Assembly: GCF_004784475.1 (NCBI RefSeq)
Contig: NZ_SRRT01000010.1
Span: forward strand, 116,495 to 180,494
Direction: 5' to 3'
DNA length: 64,000 nucleotides
Origin: Streptomyces bauhiniae
Lineage (GTDB): Bacteria > Actinomycetota > Actinomycetes > Streptomycetales > Streptomycetaceae
The stretch's first letter is position 1. Every line of letters begins with the position of its first letter. Below, piece after piece: positions 26,890 to 34,948 of this stretch. The notes beneath the pieces were generated by a model. It had not been told where the DNA came from and did no database searches. It worked only from the letters and a program-made list of their open reading frames with translations. Position numbers and translations under genes: made by a program.

Positions 26890-27180
26890 ATGATGAAGTC
26901 CCTGAAGGCCGCAGCCGTCCTGGCCGGTTCCATCGCCCTCACCGGCGTCGCCGCGCCCGCGTTCGCCTACTCCGGCGACCTGACGCCCAGCAGCCTGAAC
27001 GGCGCCGTGGACCAGATCGCCAAGGGCGGCCTGAAGGTGCGTGACGTGATGCCGCTGCAGCACCAGTCGGACGCGCTGAACACCGAGAACAAGGACTCCG
27101 TCCTCAGCACCGTCAAGGGCGCCACCACCGCGCTGAACACGCACAACCCGATGCTCGGCGGGCTGCCGCTGCAGAGCTGA
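26890..27180 (+). CDS. small secreted protein of unknown function
   Basis: 96-residue exported protein. The signal peptide is MMKSLKAAAVLAGSIALTGVAAPAFA. The mature part of about 70 residues begins YSGDLTPSSLNGAVDQIAKGGLKV and ends NPMLGGLPLQS. It has no cysteine, no chaplin or rodlin motif and no anchor. The SSLNGAVDQIA and TVKGATTALNTHN segments look amphipathic helical. ATG 26890 has GAGGAG just upstream; ATG 26893 is an alternative. Its place between chaplin and tyrosinase genes suggests a surface or developmental role, which is only inference. I do not recognise the family. Confidence 0.75.
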   Translation: MMKSLKAAAVLAGSIALTGVAAPAFAYSGDLTPSSLNGAVDQIAKGGLKVRDVMPLQHQSDALNTENKDSVLSTVKGATTALNTHNPMLGGLPLQS

Positions 27181-27193
27181 GCCACCGTGAGGG

Positions 27194-27229
27194 AGGGCCG
27201 GACCGCGCCGCGCGGACCGGCCCTTTCTT
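27194..27229 (+). terminator. intrinsic terminator after small secreted protein
   Basis: AGGGCCGG and CCGGCCCT form a stem, with a partly paired ACCGCG/CGCGGA inner part, followed by TTTCTT, 14 bases after the stop codon. Confidence 0.75.
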
Positions 27230-27404
27230 ACGTGTGCGGGGGCGCGTCTCCTTTCTTGTGCGGGGCCGCGTCCCCCGTCGTGTTCGAGGCGCGCCCCCCG
27301 GTTTCGAGGCCGCTTCCCCCGATCGTGTGGAGCACCTCCCGGCCGTCCCCCGGACGAGTGAGCGGCCCCCCGGTCGGCCCGCCGGCCGTGGATAGGGTCG
27401 CGCG

Positions 27405-27893
27405 GTGACCTCAACCACAAGCGAAGCCTTCCGCGCCGCCGGCCTCGGCACCCTCGTCGTCCTGGCCTGGAGCGGCGAGGCCCCCGACGGCGGCGACATG
27501 CCGTATCTGCTGGCGTACTCCCTCGGGGACGCCGAGGGCGGACCGCGCGCCACCTCGGCCGCCGTCACCCAGCTCCTGGAGATGAACGGCCTGACCATCG
27601 GCACCGTCATCGACGGCGCCACCCGGCCGAGCCTCCCCGTCACCCTGCTGGTCGAGGCCGGCCAGGCCGTCGTCCGGATGCCCCAGCTCGTCGCCCAGGC
27701 CGACGCCCCGCCGGAGTGGCTGGACGCCGTCGCCCGGCGCGGACACGCCTACCTCGTCTTCACCACCCGCGCCTGGCCCGAGGGGCGCCCCGGCGTGACC
27801 GTCGACCCCGCCGCGCTGGCCGCCTTCGCCGGTGCCGACGAGACGCTGATGACCGCGGCCCACGTCATGCTCCCGGCGCGCAGCCTGCGCTGA
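27405..27893 (+). CDS. DUF5949-like conserved protein
   Basis: 162-residue cytoplasmic protein that I match from memory to the DUF5949 group of Streptomyces. Characteristic segments are DMPYLLAYSLGD near residue 30, SLPVTLLVEAGQAVVRMPQL in the middle and YLVFTTRAWPEGRPG near the end. There are no catalytic motifs, cysteines or membrane segments, and the function is unknown. GTG 27405 is the first sensible start. It stands between terminators and ahead of melC1 with a 98-bp gap, so it is probably a single-gene unit. Confidence 0.72.
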   Translation: MTSTTSEAFRAAGLGTLVVLAWSGEAPDGGDMPYLLAYSLGDAEGGPRATSAAVTQLLEMNGLTIGTVIDGATRPSLPVTLLVEAGQAVVRMPQLVAQADAPPEWLDAVARRGHAYLVFTTRAWPEGRPGVTVDPAALAAFAGADETLMTAAHVMLPARSLR

Positions 27894-27991
27894 CGCCCTG
27901 TCGCCCCCCGGATGGCCGCTGTGCGGTGACCCTGGGCGCCCCCGCGCGGTTACCGCTGTGACAAGCCGAACTGCGGACGAGGGAGTGAGCG

Positions 27992-28474
27992 ATGGTCGTC
28001 GGTGCCGGTGGTGTGGCCGTGGGGGCGGAACGGCAGGTCAGAGGAGGTAAACCGTCCCGGCGGGAGGTGACCCGCGGCCTGCTGGCCTCGGTGGCCGCCC
28101 TGGGGCTGGCCCCGGTGGTCGCCGCGTCCCGTCCGCTGCCCCCGGCCGGGGGCGCGGAGGACAACGCCTTCGCCGAGACCTACCGCGGCCACCGCATCCA
28201 GGGCTTCCTGGTCCCGGCCGCCGCGCGCCGGGCGGACGAGGGCGAGTGGCAGATCACGGTCGACGGACGCCCGCTGCATCTGATGCGCCGCGCCGACGGC
28301 ACCTGGATGAGCATGGTCGACCACTACACCTCGTACGCCACCCCGCTGGAGGCGGCCCGTGCCGCCGTGGACGAGATCGGTCCCGGCCAGAAGCTGCGCG
28401 AGATGGCCCCCGGCCCGGTCGGCGGCGAGCACGCGGAGCACGGGACGGGGGGCGCGCATGGCGTACGTGCGTAA
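27992..28474 (+). CDS. melC1: tyrosinase cofactor / copper chaperone
   Basis: 160-residue MelC1. It delivers copper to the apotyrosinase MelC2 and carries it out of the cell through the Tat route. The N-terminus has a twin-arginine signal (PSRREVTRGLLASVAALGLAPVVAAS). The mature part has the family fold segments FAETYRGHRIQGF and RPLHLMRRADGTWMSMVDHYTSYATPLEAARAAVDEIG, with several His and Met residues. A His-rich tail (EHAEHGTGGAHG) follows. GAGGGAG precedes the ATG. The 3' end overlaps melC2 by 17 bases, which gives one-to-one translation of chaperone and enzyme. Confidence 0.93.
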   Translation: MVVGAGGVAVGAERQVRGGKPSRREVTRGLLASVAALGLAPVVAASRPLPPAGGAEDNAFAETYRGHRIQGFLVPAAARRADEGEWQITVDGRPLHLMRRADGTWMSMVDHYTSYATPLEAARAAVDEIGPGQKLREMAPGPVGGEHAEHGTGGAHGVRA

Positions 28475-29324
28475 GAACGCCGCCGCGCTCACCGCGAACG
28501 AGAAGCGGCGCTTCGTCAACGCCCTGCTGGAGGTCAAACGGCGCGGCGAGTACGACGCGTTCGTGCGGACGCACATCGACTACTACACGGCGGACGGCGA
28601 GAAGGGCCTGCGCGCCGCCCACATGGCCCCCTCCTTCCTGCCTTGGCACCGGCGCTTCCTGCTGGAGCTGGAGCGGGCGCTGCGCCGGGTGGACTCCTCG
28701 GTGACCGTGCCGTACTGGGACTGGACCCGCGACCGCGGCACGGCGTCGGTGCCCTGGACCACGGACCTCCTCGGCGGCAACGGCCGCAAGAGCGACCGTC
28801 AGGTCACCACCGGACCGTTCGCGTACGCGGCCGGGCACTGGACCATCAAGGAGGGCATCACCGACGGCAAGTACCTCACCCGCGACCTCGGCCGCGCCGC
28901 CTCCCCTCTGCAACTCCCCACCAAGAGCGAGCTGCAGTGGGCGCTGGACGACCCGGCGTACGACGTCTCCCCGTGGGACTCGACCGTCACGCGGGGCTTC
29001 CGCAACAAGCTGGAGGGATGGGGTACGGGCGGCGGCAGCGCCTCCTGGCACAACCACAACCGGGTGCACCGGTGGGTCGGGGGCGTGATGCTCGGCGGCG
29101 CGTCGGTCAACGACCCGGTGTTCTGGCTGCACCACGCCTTCCTGGACTACCAGTGGTACCGCTGGCAGCAGGCGCACAAGACCCACCGCTACCTGCCGGC
29201 GACCCAGCCGGGCCCCGGTGACAAGCAGCGCGGGCGGGTGGTGGCGCGGCTGGACAAGATGCCGCCGTGGAATGTCACGCCGGACTCGCTGGAGGATGTG
29301 AGCGGGATCTACCGGTACGCGTGA
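28458..29324 (+). CDS. melC2: tyrosinase
   Basis: 288-residue type-3 copper monooxygenase that oxidises tyrosine to dopaquinone for melanin. All six copper-binding histidines lie in recognisable context. CuA has the early His in FVRTHIDYYTAD and two in AAHMAPSFLPWHRRFLLELE. CuB has two in SWHNHNRVHRWVGG and one in PVFWLHHAFLDYQW. There is no signal peptide, as expected, because MelC1 carries it out. ATG 28458 lies inside the end of melC1. The predicted upstream extension in the same frame is non-coding overlap with melC1. Confidence 0.95.
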   Translation: MAYVRKNAAALTANEKRRFVNALLEVKRRGEYDAFVRTHIDYYTADGEKGLRAAHMAPSFLPWHRRFLLELERALRRVDSSVTVPYWDWTRDRGTASVPWTTDLLGGNGRKSDRQVTTGPFAYAAGHWTIKEGITDGKYLTRDLGRAASPLQLPTKSELQWALDDPAYDVSPWDSTVTRGFRNKLEGWGTGGGSASWHNHNRVHRWVGGVMLGGASVNDPVFWLHHAFLDYQWYRWQQAHKTHRYLPATQPGPGDKQRGRVVARLDKMPPWNVTPDSLEDVSGIYRYA

Positions 29325-29358
29325 GGGGGCTTTTTGGGGGGCTTTTTTTGGGGGCATG

Positions 29359-29395
29359 CGTAGAGCCCCGGCGCTCAGGGTGCCGGGGCTCTACG
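29359..29395. terminator. bidirectional hairpin between melC2 and chaplin
   Basis: A perfect 14-bp stem CGTAGAGCCCCGGC / GCCGGGGCTCTACG with a 9-base loop lies between two convergent genes. Two T-runs (CTTTTT and CTTTTTTT) lie upstream of it, not after. Confidence 0.82.
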
Positions 29396-29410
29396 CGGAG
29401 GGGGCGGGGC

Positions 29411-29704
29411 TCAGTTGCCGTAGCCGTAGTCGCCCTCGGGGGCTTCCTGCACGGGCTCCGGCGTGCTGACGTTGGCGCAGGTGTTGCCGAAGGCCGGGTT
29501 CAGCAGGCCGACCACGTTGACGGTGTTGCCGCAGAGGTTGACCGGGATGTGGACCGGAACCTGGACCACGTTGCCGGAGGCCACGCCGGGCGAGCCGACG
29601 GCCGCGCCCCCGGCAGTCGCGTCGGCCAGCGCCAGACCGGCGCCACCGACCATCACGGCACCGGTGCCGAGAGCCACGACGGCTGCCTTCGCAATGCGAG
29701 ACAT
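29411..29704 (-). CDS. short chaplin with acidic-aromatic tail (ChpG-like by position)
   Basis: 97-residue chaplin. A signal peptide (MSRIAKAAVVALGTGAVMVGGAGLALA) is followed by one chaplin domain, DATAGGAAVGSPGVASGN, VVQVPVHIPVNLCGNTVNVV, GLLNPAFGNTCANV, with both cysteines. A tail of about 17 residues, STPEPVQEAPEGDYGYGN, is absent from the other short chaplins here. The ATG has AAGGAG upstream. The gene converges on melC2, and the same order (chaplin next to melC2) exists in S. coelicolor as chpG, which supports the label. Confidence 0.92.
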   Translation of the reverse strand: MSRIAKAAVVALGTGAVMVGGAGLALADATAGGAAVGSPGVASGNVVQVPVHIPVNLCGNTVNVVGLLNPAFGNTCANVSTPEPVQEAPEGDYGYGN

Positions 29705-29775
29705 CACGTTCTCCTTATGTCGCTTCATGTCGCTCGGGGGAGTGGAACGGCAGAGATCACCGCCGCACTTCCCGT

Positions 29776-29803
29776 ACAACGGCCCGCGGGGGAGGGGGTC
29801 ACG
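29776..29803 (-). promoter_or_regulatory. candidate BldN-type ECF promoter of chaplin 29704
   Basis: The reverse strand reads CGTGAC, 16 bases, CGTTGT, one mismatch in each box from the pattern I recall. It lies 71 bases before the ATG. Confidence 0.58.
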
Positions 29804-29891
29804 GGGGAAAGGTGGGGGATCACCCTTTTACGGGGGGTGAATCTGGGGTGGGGGGATTCGGGGGGATGTGTCCGTGCTGCGAGGTGGCCGA

Positions 29892-30275
29892 TCAGTCGCT
29901 GAAGGACTCCGGCCCGAACCGCCCCCAGGCGATGAAGGCGGCGAGCGCGAGGTAGGCCAGGTTCAGCACCACGAACCCGAACTCGCGGCGCCGGCCATGG
30001 GTGGCCATCGCCCCGATCATCAACAGCACCCAGCAGGCGGCGGTCACCGGAACGAGGACGGGCACGCGGTCGAGAAGGGCGGGCAGCACGAGCCCGACAG
30101 CGGCGAGCAGCTCAAGCACCCCGAGCGCCTTCACACTCCGCGCGCCGACCCCCTCGGTCCAACCTCCCCCATGCGCGGCGGCCAGCCTCTCCTTCGGCAC
30201 GAGGGTCTTGCTGACACCTCCGACGAGAGCCACGACGGCCAGTATCCAGGCGCTGATCCAGAGAGCGAGGTCCAT
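29892..30275 (-). CDS. DoxX-family membrane protein
   Basis: 127-residue membrane protein with four hydrophobic segments and DoxX-like sequence: ISAWILAVVALVGGVSKTLVPKE at TM1, RSVKALGVLELLAAVGLVLPALL at TM2, then two more helices before the GRFGPESF end. The function is not known; some DoxX proteins take part in oxidative-stress membrane complexes. ATG 30275 is preferred over GTG 30284 because AGGGAAG stands at a workable distance from the former only. Confidence 0.78.
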   Translation of the reverse strand: MDLALWISAWILAVVALVGGVSKTLVPKERLAAAHGGGWTEGVGARSVKALGVLELLAAVGLVLPALLDRVPVLVPVTAACWVLLMIGAMATHGRRREFGFVVLNLAYLALAAFIAWGRFGPESFSD

Positions 30276-30424
30276 CTGTCCCACTTCCCTACCGGTCGAG
30301 GTTCCTTCCGGTGGGGAGACGGGCCAGCGCGCCGCTTTGTGACATGCGCCGGCTCAACGGAACTCGTGGATGACCTTGACCTTGCTGACGGTACGCGCGC
30401 CTGTATGAGCCACAGAGTTTCGCG

Positions 30425-30844
30425 ATGGAACCGCATGCGCCACGCCCGCTGTCCTGCCCTGTCATGAACGAAAACGACTCCTGCCTGCCCTGGGCGGCCT
30501 CCGCGCTGTTCGGCGCCCTCATGGGTGGCGCAACATGGTCGCTGACCGTCTGGGCGCGGGCGTACTGCGACGCGGGCTACGACGCCGGAGGCCGCTTCGA
30601 GCTCAACTTCCTGCTCCCTGTGATCGTGGTTGCCGGGGCGGCAGCGGGCCTCGCATCCTGGTCCCTCGGCCGACGCCTGTCAGGCGGCCTCTGGCTCCCG
30701 ACCCTCTCGGTGGCCACCGTGACGATCGGCCTCGCGTGGTGGTTCTTCGCCACCCGAGGAACCCTCGCCGACTACCCCGGCGACTCGGGCCGCTGCCCGG
30801 CAAGCAACATCCCGCCACAGTGGCCGAACTGGCTCCCGGCGTAA
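30425..30844 (+). CDS. small membrane protein, unknown
   Basis: Up to 139 residues with three or four hydrophobic segments (AASALFGALMGGATWSLTVWA, FLLPVIVVAGAAAGLASWSL, LPTLSVATVTIGLAWWFFAT) and a short polar tail with one cysteine (SGRCPASNIPP). ATG 30464 would give a 126-residue product starting MNEND. Neither start has a strong ribosome site. No family is recognised. Confidence 0.55.
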   Translation: MEPHAPRPLSCPVMNENDSCLPWAASALFGALMGGATWSLTVWARAYCDAGYDAGGRFELNFLLPVIVVAGAAAGLASWSLGRRLSGGLWLPTLSVATVTIGLAWWFFATRGTLADYPGDSGRCPASNIPPQWPNWLPA

Positions 30845-30861
30845 ACGGGCCGGGGGTGCGC

Positions 30862-31065
30862 TCACCGAAAGAGCCCCGGAACAGGACAGACCTCCAGCCC
30901 CGCCTCCGGCCGATCGACCCACCCCCACCAGGTATGCCGACCACCACACCGCCAAAGGGCCCGACAAACCCGCTGCCCGTCATCCACCCGCTTGGCCAGC
31001 ACGAGGCCCCCGGCCTGCATGGGCTGCCCGCACTCGGGACACGCGGGGACATCGTCGGTGATCAT
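30862..31065 (-). CDS. small zinc-ribbon protein
   Basis: 67-residue protein with CPECGQPM near the N-terminus and a second cysteine group around VCRALWRCGGRHTWWGWVD, a pattern fit to bind one zinc ion. An upstream in-frame start would add 13 residues. ATG 31065 has AGGGTG at a workable distance and begins MITDDVPACPECG. Function unknown. It lies just downstream of a tRNA gene on the same strand. Confidence 0.6.
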   Translation of the reverse strand: MITDDVPACPECGQPMQAGGLVLAKRVDDGQRVCRALWRCGGRHTWWGWVDRPEAGLEVCPVPGLFR

Positions 31066-31144
31066 GCGCCGCACCCTAAACGGACGCTGGCTGAAACCGG
31101 GCACCGACCAGCAAAAAGCCCTCCCGAGGGAGGGCCGGACAGCG

Positions 31145-31217
31145 CGCCCCCGGCAGGACTCGAACCTGCGGCCAAGCGCTTAGAAGGCGCCTGCTCTATC
31201 CACTGAGCTACGGGGGC
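31145..31217 (-). tRNA. tRNA-Arg (anticodon UCU)
   Basis: The reverse strand folds into a full cloverleaf. The acceptor pairs GCCCCCG with CGGGGGC and has G as discriminator base. The D-arm is GCTC...GAGC. The anticodon stem GGCGC/GCGCT bears the loop CTTCTAA (anticodon UCU). The T-arm is GCAGG TTCGAGT CCTGC. CCA is not encoded. It reads AGA, a very rare codon in such a genome. No integrase or duplicated 3' end was seen beside it. Confidence 0.95.
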
Positions 31218-31488
31218 CTGGTGCGGGTCAAGGATAAAGCTCCCCGTTCCTTGACCCCGTCGCCGCGCCTCCGTGGCTCGATGTGGAGGTTCGGTGAAGC
31301 GGTCAAGATAATCGCAGGCGGGTACGAATCATGCATCGCTTTTGCGCCCAGACGCGCCGGGTGTTGTGCACTCGTTATGCCGGGAGGGGGCCCGCGTCCC
31401 AGTCGTCCCTTCCGTCCGGTCTGTCCCTTCGGCGCGCAGGCATGTCCATATGCTTCAGAATTCCCCTAAAATTGGGCATTCTTCGCAT

Positions 31489-33105
31489 GTGGTGACCTTG
31501 GACGTACGCCCTCAGCTACTCGACGCACTCGCTGCCCTGCGCGACCGTGTCGCCGCCGCACGCTATCCGCTCCCCTTGGCGGGAGCCCCGCGCGTGCGCG
31601 CCAACCGGGACGAACTGCTCGCCCAACTGGACGACTACCTCGTACCCCGGCTGCGCTCGCCCGAAGCGCCCCTGCTGGCCGTGGTCGGCGGCTCGACCGG
31701 TACCGGGAAGTCGACCCTGGTGAACTCCCTGGTGGGACGCCGGGTCACGGAGGCGGGCGTGCTCCGGCCGACCACCCGTACCCCCGTACTCGTCTGCCAT
31801 CCGGAGGACCAGCACTGGTTCAGCGGCATGCGCGTACTGCCCGACCTCACCCGCCGCTGGGTGCCGCACCAGGAAAAACTCGCCAAGGACGCCAAGGGCA
31901 GCGACACGCCCGTCGACGACCACGCGCGCGTGCTCCGCGTCGAGACCGCCGAAACCCTCCCGCGCGGACTCGCCCTGCTCGACGCGCCGGACGTCGACTC
32001 GCTGATCGCCGACAACCGCGTCCTCGCCGCCCAGCTCATCTGCGCCGCCGACATCTGGATCATGGTCACGACGGCCGCCCGGTACGCCGACGCCGTCCCC
32101 TGGCACCTGCTGCGCACCGCCAAGGAGTACCGCGCCACCCTGATCACCGTCCTGGACCGCGTCCCGCACCAGGTCGTCGCCGAGGTCTCCCGCCAGTACG
32201 GCGCCCTGCTCACCAAGGCCGGCCTCGGCGAGGTGCCCCGGTTCACCGTGCCCGAGCTGCCCGAGTCGGCCTGGGGCGGCGGCCTGCTGCCCGCCTCCGC
32301 CGTCGCCTCGCTGCGCACCTGGCTGCACCACCACGCCCAGGACCCCGGCGCCCGCCGCAGCGCCCTCACCCGTACGGCGTACGGCCTGCTCGACTCGCTG
32401 GCCGCCCGCATGCCGGAGCTGGCGAGCGCCGCCGCCGCCCAGTACGCGGCCGCCCTCCGCCTCACCTCCGCCGTGGACGGCGCCTACGACAGCGAGCACG
32501 CGCGCGTGCGCGGCAGGCTCCAGTCCGGCACCGTTCTCGCCGGGGACGCCCTCAAACGCTGGCGTGCCTTCCCGCTGGACTGCACCGCCGGCGAACTCCT
32601 GGACGCCCTCACCGAGAGCCTCGGCGCGCTCCTGCTGTGTGCCGTTACCGCCGCCGACGAGCGCGTGGACGAGTCCTGGCGCCGCGAGCCCGCCGCCCGC
32701 GCCCCGGAACTCGCCGAGCGCGACTCCCCGGAGAGCGCCGAGCACCGCATCGGCCTCGCCGTACGGCGCTGGCGGCGCGAGCTGGAGGAGTACGCCGAGG
32801 ACGAGGTCCGCGAGCTGGAGCGCGGCAACGCCCCCGACGCCGAGACGGTCGCCGCGCTCGCCGCGGCTGTCGTACTGGGGGGCCGACGGGCGCGTACGGC
32901 GGGCGAGGGGCTGGCCGAGCGGATCGGGGCGCACGGCGCGCTGCGGCTGCGCGACCGCGCCGGGCGCCTGCTCACCGAGCACGTCGACCGGGTCCTGCAT
33001 GGCGAACGCGAGCGCCGCCTCGCCCCCATCGACGCCCTGGACGTCCACGCCGAGTCGCAGGCCGAGCTCATCGCCGCGCTGTCCGTACTGCAGAAGGAGA
33101 GGTGA
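31489..33105 (+). CDS. dynB: dynamin-like GTPase, DynB type
   Basis: About 538-residue GTPase of the bacterial dynamin-like group. Switch and nucleotide motifs visible are P-loop VVGGSTGTGKSTLVNSL, switch-I-like TTRTPVLVCHP, and DAPDVDSL as the DxxG equivalent. The TVLDRVP segment stands where N/TKxD is expected. The helical second half has charged coiled-coil stretches (VRRWRRELEEYAEDEVRELERG). No transmembrane segment is obvious. In Streptomyces two such proteins act together in sporulation septation. The start is uncertain: GTG 31489 or 31492 begins at the family N-terminus (VTLDVRPQLLDAL). Longer in-frame starts exist upstream. It lies 4 bases before the partner gene. Confidence 0.75.
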   Translation: MVTLDVRPQLLDALAALRDRVAAARYPLPLAGAPRVRANRDELLAQLDDYLVPRLRSPEAPLLAVVGGSTGTGKSTLVNSLVGRRVTEAGVLRPTTRTPVLVCHPEDQHWFSGMRVLPDLTRRWVPHQEKLAKDAKGSDTPVDDHARVLRVETAETLPRGLALLDAPDVDSLIADNRVLAAQLICAADIWIMVTTAARYADAVPWHLLRTAKEYRATLITVLDRVPHQVVAEVSRQYGALLTKAGLGEVPRFTVPELPESAWGGGLLPASAVASLRTWLHHHAQDPGARRSALTRTAYGLLDSLAARMPELASAAAAQYAAALRLTSAVDGAYDSEHARVRGRLQSGTVLAGDALKRWRAFPLDCTAGELLDALTESLGALLLCAVTAADERVDESWRREPAARAPELAERDSPESAEHRIGLAVRRWRRELEEYAEDEVRELERGNAPDAETVAALAAAVVLGGRRARTAGEGLAERIGAHGALRLRDRAGRLLTEHVDRVLHGERERRLAPIDALDVHAESQAELIAALSVLQKER

Positions 33106-33109
33106 CCCG

Positions 33110-34906
33110 GTGACCGCCGCCGCCCAGAAGGACCAGATGGATCACGTCGACGCCACGGCCCCCGCCGACGAGGAGCCCCACGCGCGCGTGGAGGGCGATC
33201 AGCGCCCCGATGACGAGGTTTCCTGGGACGACGGCCTCATCGCCCGCCGCGTCACCGAGGGCAACGCGCCCCAGGAAGCCCCCGCGCGCGGGACGACGAG
33301 CGGCCCCCCGGCCCCGATGGCCTACGACGGCCCCCTGCGCTCCCGCCTCGACGCGCTGCGCGAACTCGTCGGCCTGTCCCGCGCGCGTCTCGACAACCAG
33401 ACCCTCGCCGAGGCCGCGCGCGTGCTGGACGAGGCCACCGCGCGGCGCAAGCTGTCCGGGCAGCACACCGTCGTCGCCATCGCGGGCGCGACCGGCAGCG
33501 GCAAGTCGCAGTTGTTCAACACGCTCGCCGGGGTGCCGATCTCGGAGACCGGCGTGCGCCGTCCGACGACCGCCGCGCCCATCGCGTGCAGTTGGAGCGA
33601 CGGCGCCGCGACCTTGATCGACCGCCTCGGCATCCCCGGCCGGCTGCGCCGCCGCCCCCTGCAGAGCGCGGAGGCCGAGGCGCAGTTGCGCGGGCTGGTG
33701 CTGATCGACCTGCCCGACCACGACTCCGCCGCCGTACAGCACCGCGAGCACGTCGACCGGGTCCTCAAGCTGGTCGACGCCGTAATCTGGGTGGTCGACC
33801 CGGAGAAGTACGCCGACGCCGCGCTGCACGAGCGCTATCTGCGGCCGATGGCGGGCCACGCCGAGGTGATGATCGTCGTCCTCAACCAGACCGACCGGCT
33901 GCCCGCCGAGGCGACCGAGCAGATCCTCGACGACCTGCGCCGCCTGCTGGACGAGGACGGCATCGCGCTCGGCGAGTACGACGAACCCGGCGCCACCGTC
34001 CTCGCCCTCTCCGCGCTCACCGGGGACGGCGTGGGCGACCTGCGCGAGACGCTCGGCAAGATCGTGGCCGAGCGGGGAGCGGCCGCCCGCCGGGTCTCGG
34101 CCGACGTGGACGCGGCCGCCGCCGATCTGCGGCCGGTGTACGCGGCCGGGCAGGGCGTCGGGCTCAGCGAGGAGGCGAGGGAGGAGTTCTCCGGGCGGCT
34201 CGCGGACGCGGTCGGCGCCACCGCCGCCGGGGAGGCCGCCGAACGCGCCTGGCTGCGCAGCGCCAACCGCGCGTGCGGCACGCCGTGGCTGCGGCTGTGG
34301 CGCTGGTACCAGGACCGCGGCGGCCCGCAGACCGGCAGCCTCCCGGTGCGCCGGCACGCGGACGCGGAGGCGACCGCGCGCCAGCGGGTGGAGCAGGCCG
34401 TTCGTACGGTGTCCGAGCAGGCCGCCGCCGAGCTGCCCACGCCCTGGGCGCAGGCGGTGCGCGAGGCGGCCGTACGGGGGTCGCAGGGGCTGTCGGAGTC
34501 GCTGGACGAGCTGGCGGACCAGGCCGGGCTGCCGCCGGGACGCCCGCCCCGGCCGGGCTGGTGGCCGGTGGCGGTACTGGTCCAGGCGGCGATGACGCTG
34601 CTGCAGATCGTGGGCGGGGCGTGGCTGGTCGGGCAGATCGCGGGCGTGCTCTCGCCGAATCTGGGCGTGCCGGTGCTGCTGATGCTGTGCGGGATCGTGG
34701 GCGGGCCGCTGGTGGAGTGGGGGTGCCGGCTGGCGGCTCGGGGGCCTGCGCGGCGGTACGGGCAGGAGGCGGAGCGGCGGCTGCGGGAGGCGGCGGCGAG
34801 CTGTGGGCGGGCTCGGGTGCTGGACCCGGTGGCGGCGGAGTTGTTGCGGTACCGGGAGGTTCGGGAGCAGTACGGGCGGATCGCGGGGGTGGGGGTCGGG
34901 CGGTAG
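33110..34906 (+). CDS. dynA: dynamin-like GTPase, DynA type
   Basis: 598-residue partner GTPase. An acidic, low-complexity N-terminus of about 70 residues precedes the G domain: P-loop IAGATGSGKSQLFNTL, switch region RRPTTAAPIA, DLPDHDSA as DxxG and VLNQTDRLP as NxxD. The helical stalk is followed by two adjacent membrane helices near the C-terminus (VAVLVQAAMTLLQIVGGAWLVG and LGVPVLLMLCGIVGGPLVEW), as in membrane-anchored DynA. The GTG start lies 4 bases after the upstream stop. It probably remodels or stabilises the membrane at sporulation septa together with the upstream protein. Confidence 0.8.
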   Translation: MTAAAQKDQMDHVDATAPADEEPHARVEGDQRPDDEVSWDDGLIARRVTEGNAPQEAPARGTTSGPPAPMAYDGPLRSRLDALRELVGLSRARLDNQTLAEAARVLDEATARRKLSGQHTVVAIAGATGSGKSQLFNTLAGVPISETGVRRPTTAAPIACSWSDGAATLIDRLGIPGRLRRRPLQSAEAEAQLRGLVLIDLPDHDSAAVQHREHVDRVLKLVDAVIWVVDPEKYADAALHERYLRPMAGHAEVMIVVLNQTDRLPAEATEQILDDLRRLLDEDGIALGEYDEPGATVLALSALTGDGVGDLRETLGKIVAERGAAARRVSADVDAAAADLRPVYAAGQGVGLSEEAREEFSGRLADAVGATAAGEAAERAWLRSANRACGTPWLRLWRWYQDRGGPQTGSLPVRRHADAEATARQRVEQAVRTVSEQAAAELPTPWAQAVREAAVRGSQGLSESLDELADQAGLPPGRPPRPGWWPVAVLVQAAMTLLQIVGGAWLVGQIAGVLSPNLGVPVLLMLCGIVGGPLVEWGCRLAARGPARRYGQEAERRLREAAASCGRARVLDPVAAELLRYREVREQYGRIAGVGVGR

Positions 34907-34948
34907 GGCTGCCTGGGGCGGACTGGGGTGGGGTGGGCTGTGGGGGCC

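Noticed and set aside
31145..31217. tRNA-Arg as an attachment site for an integrated element
   Set aside because: No integrase, excisionase or duplicated tRNA 3' end was seen on either side; the neighbours are conserved chromosomal genes.
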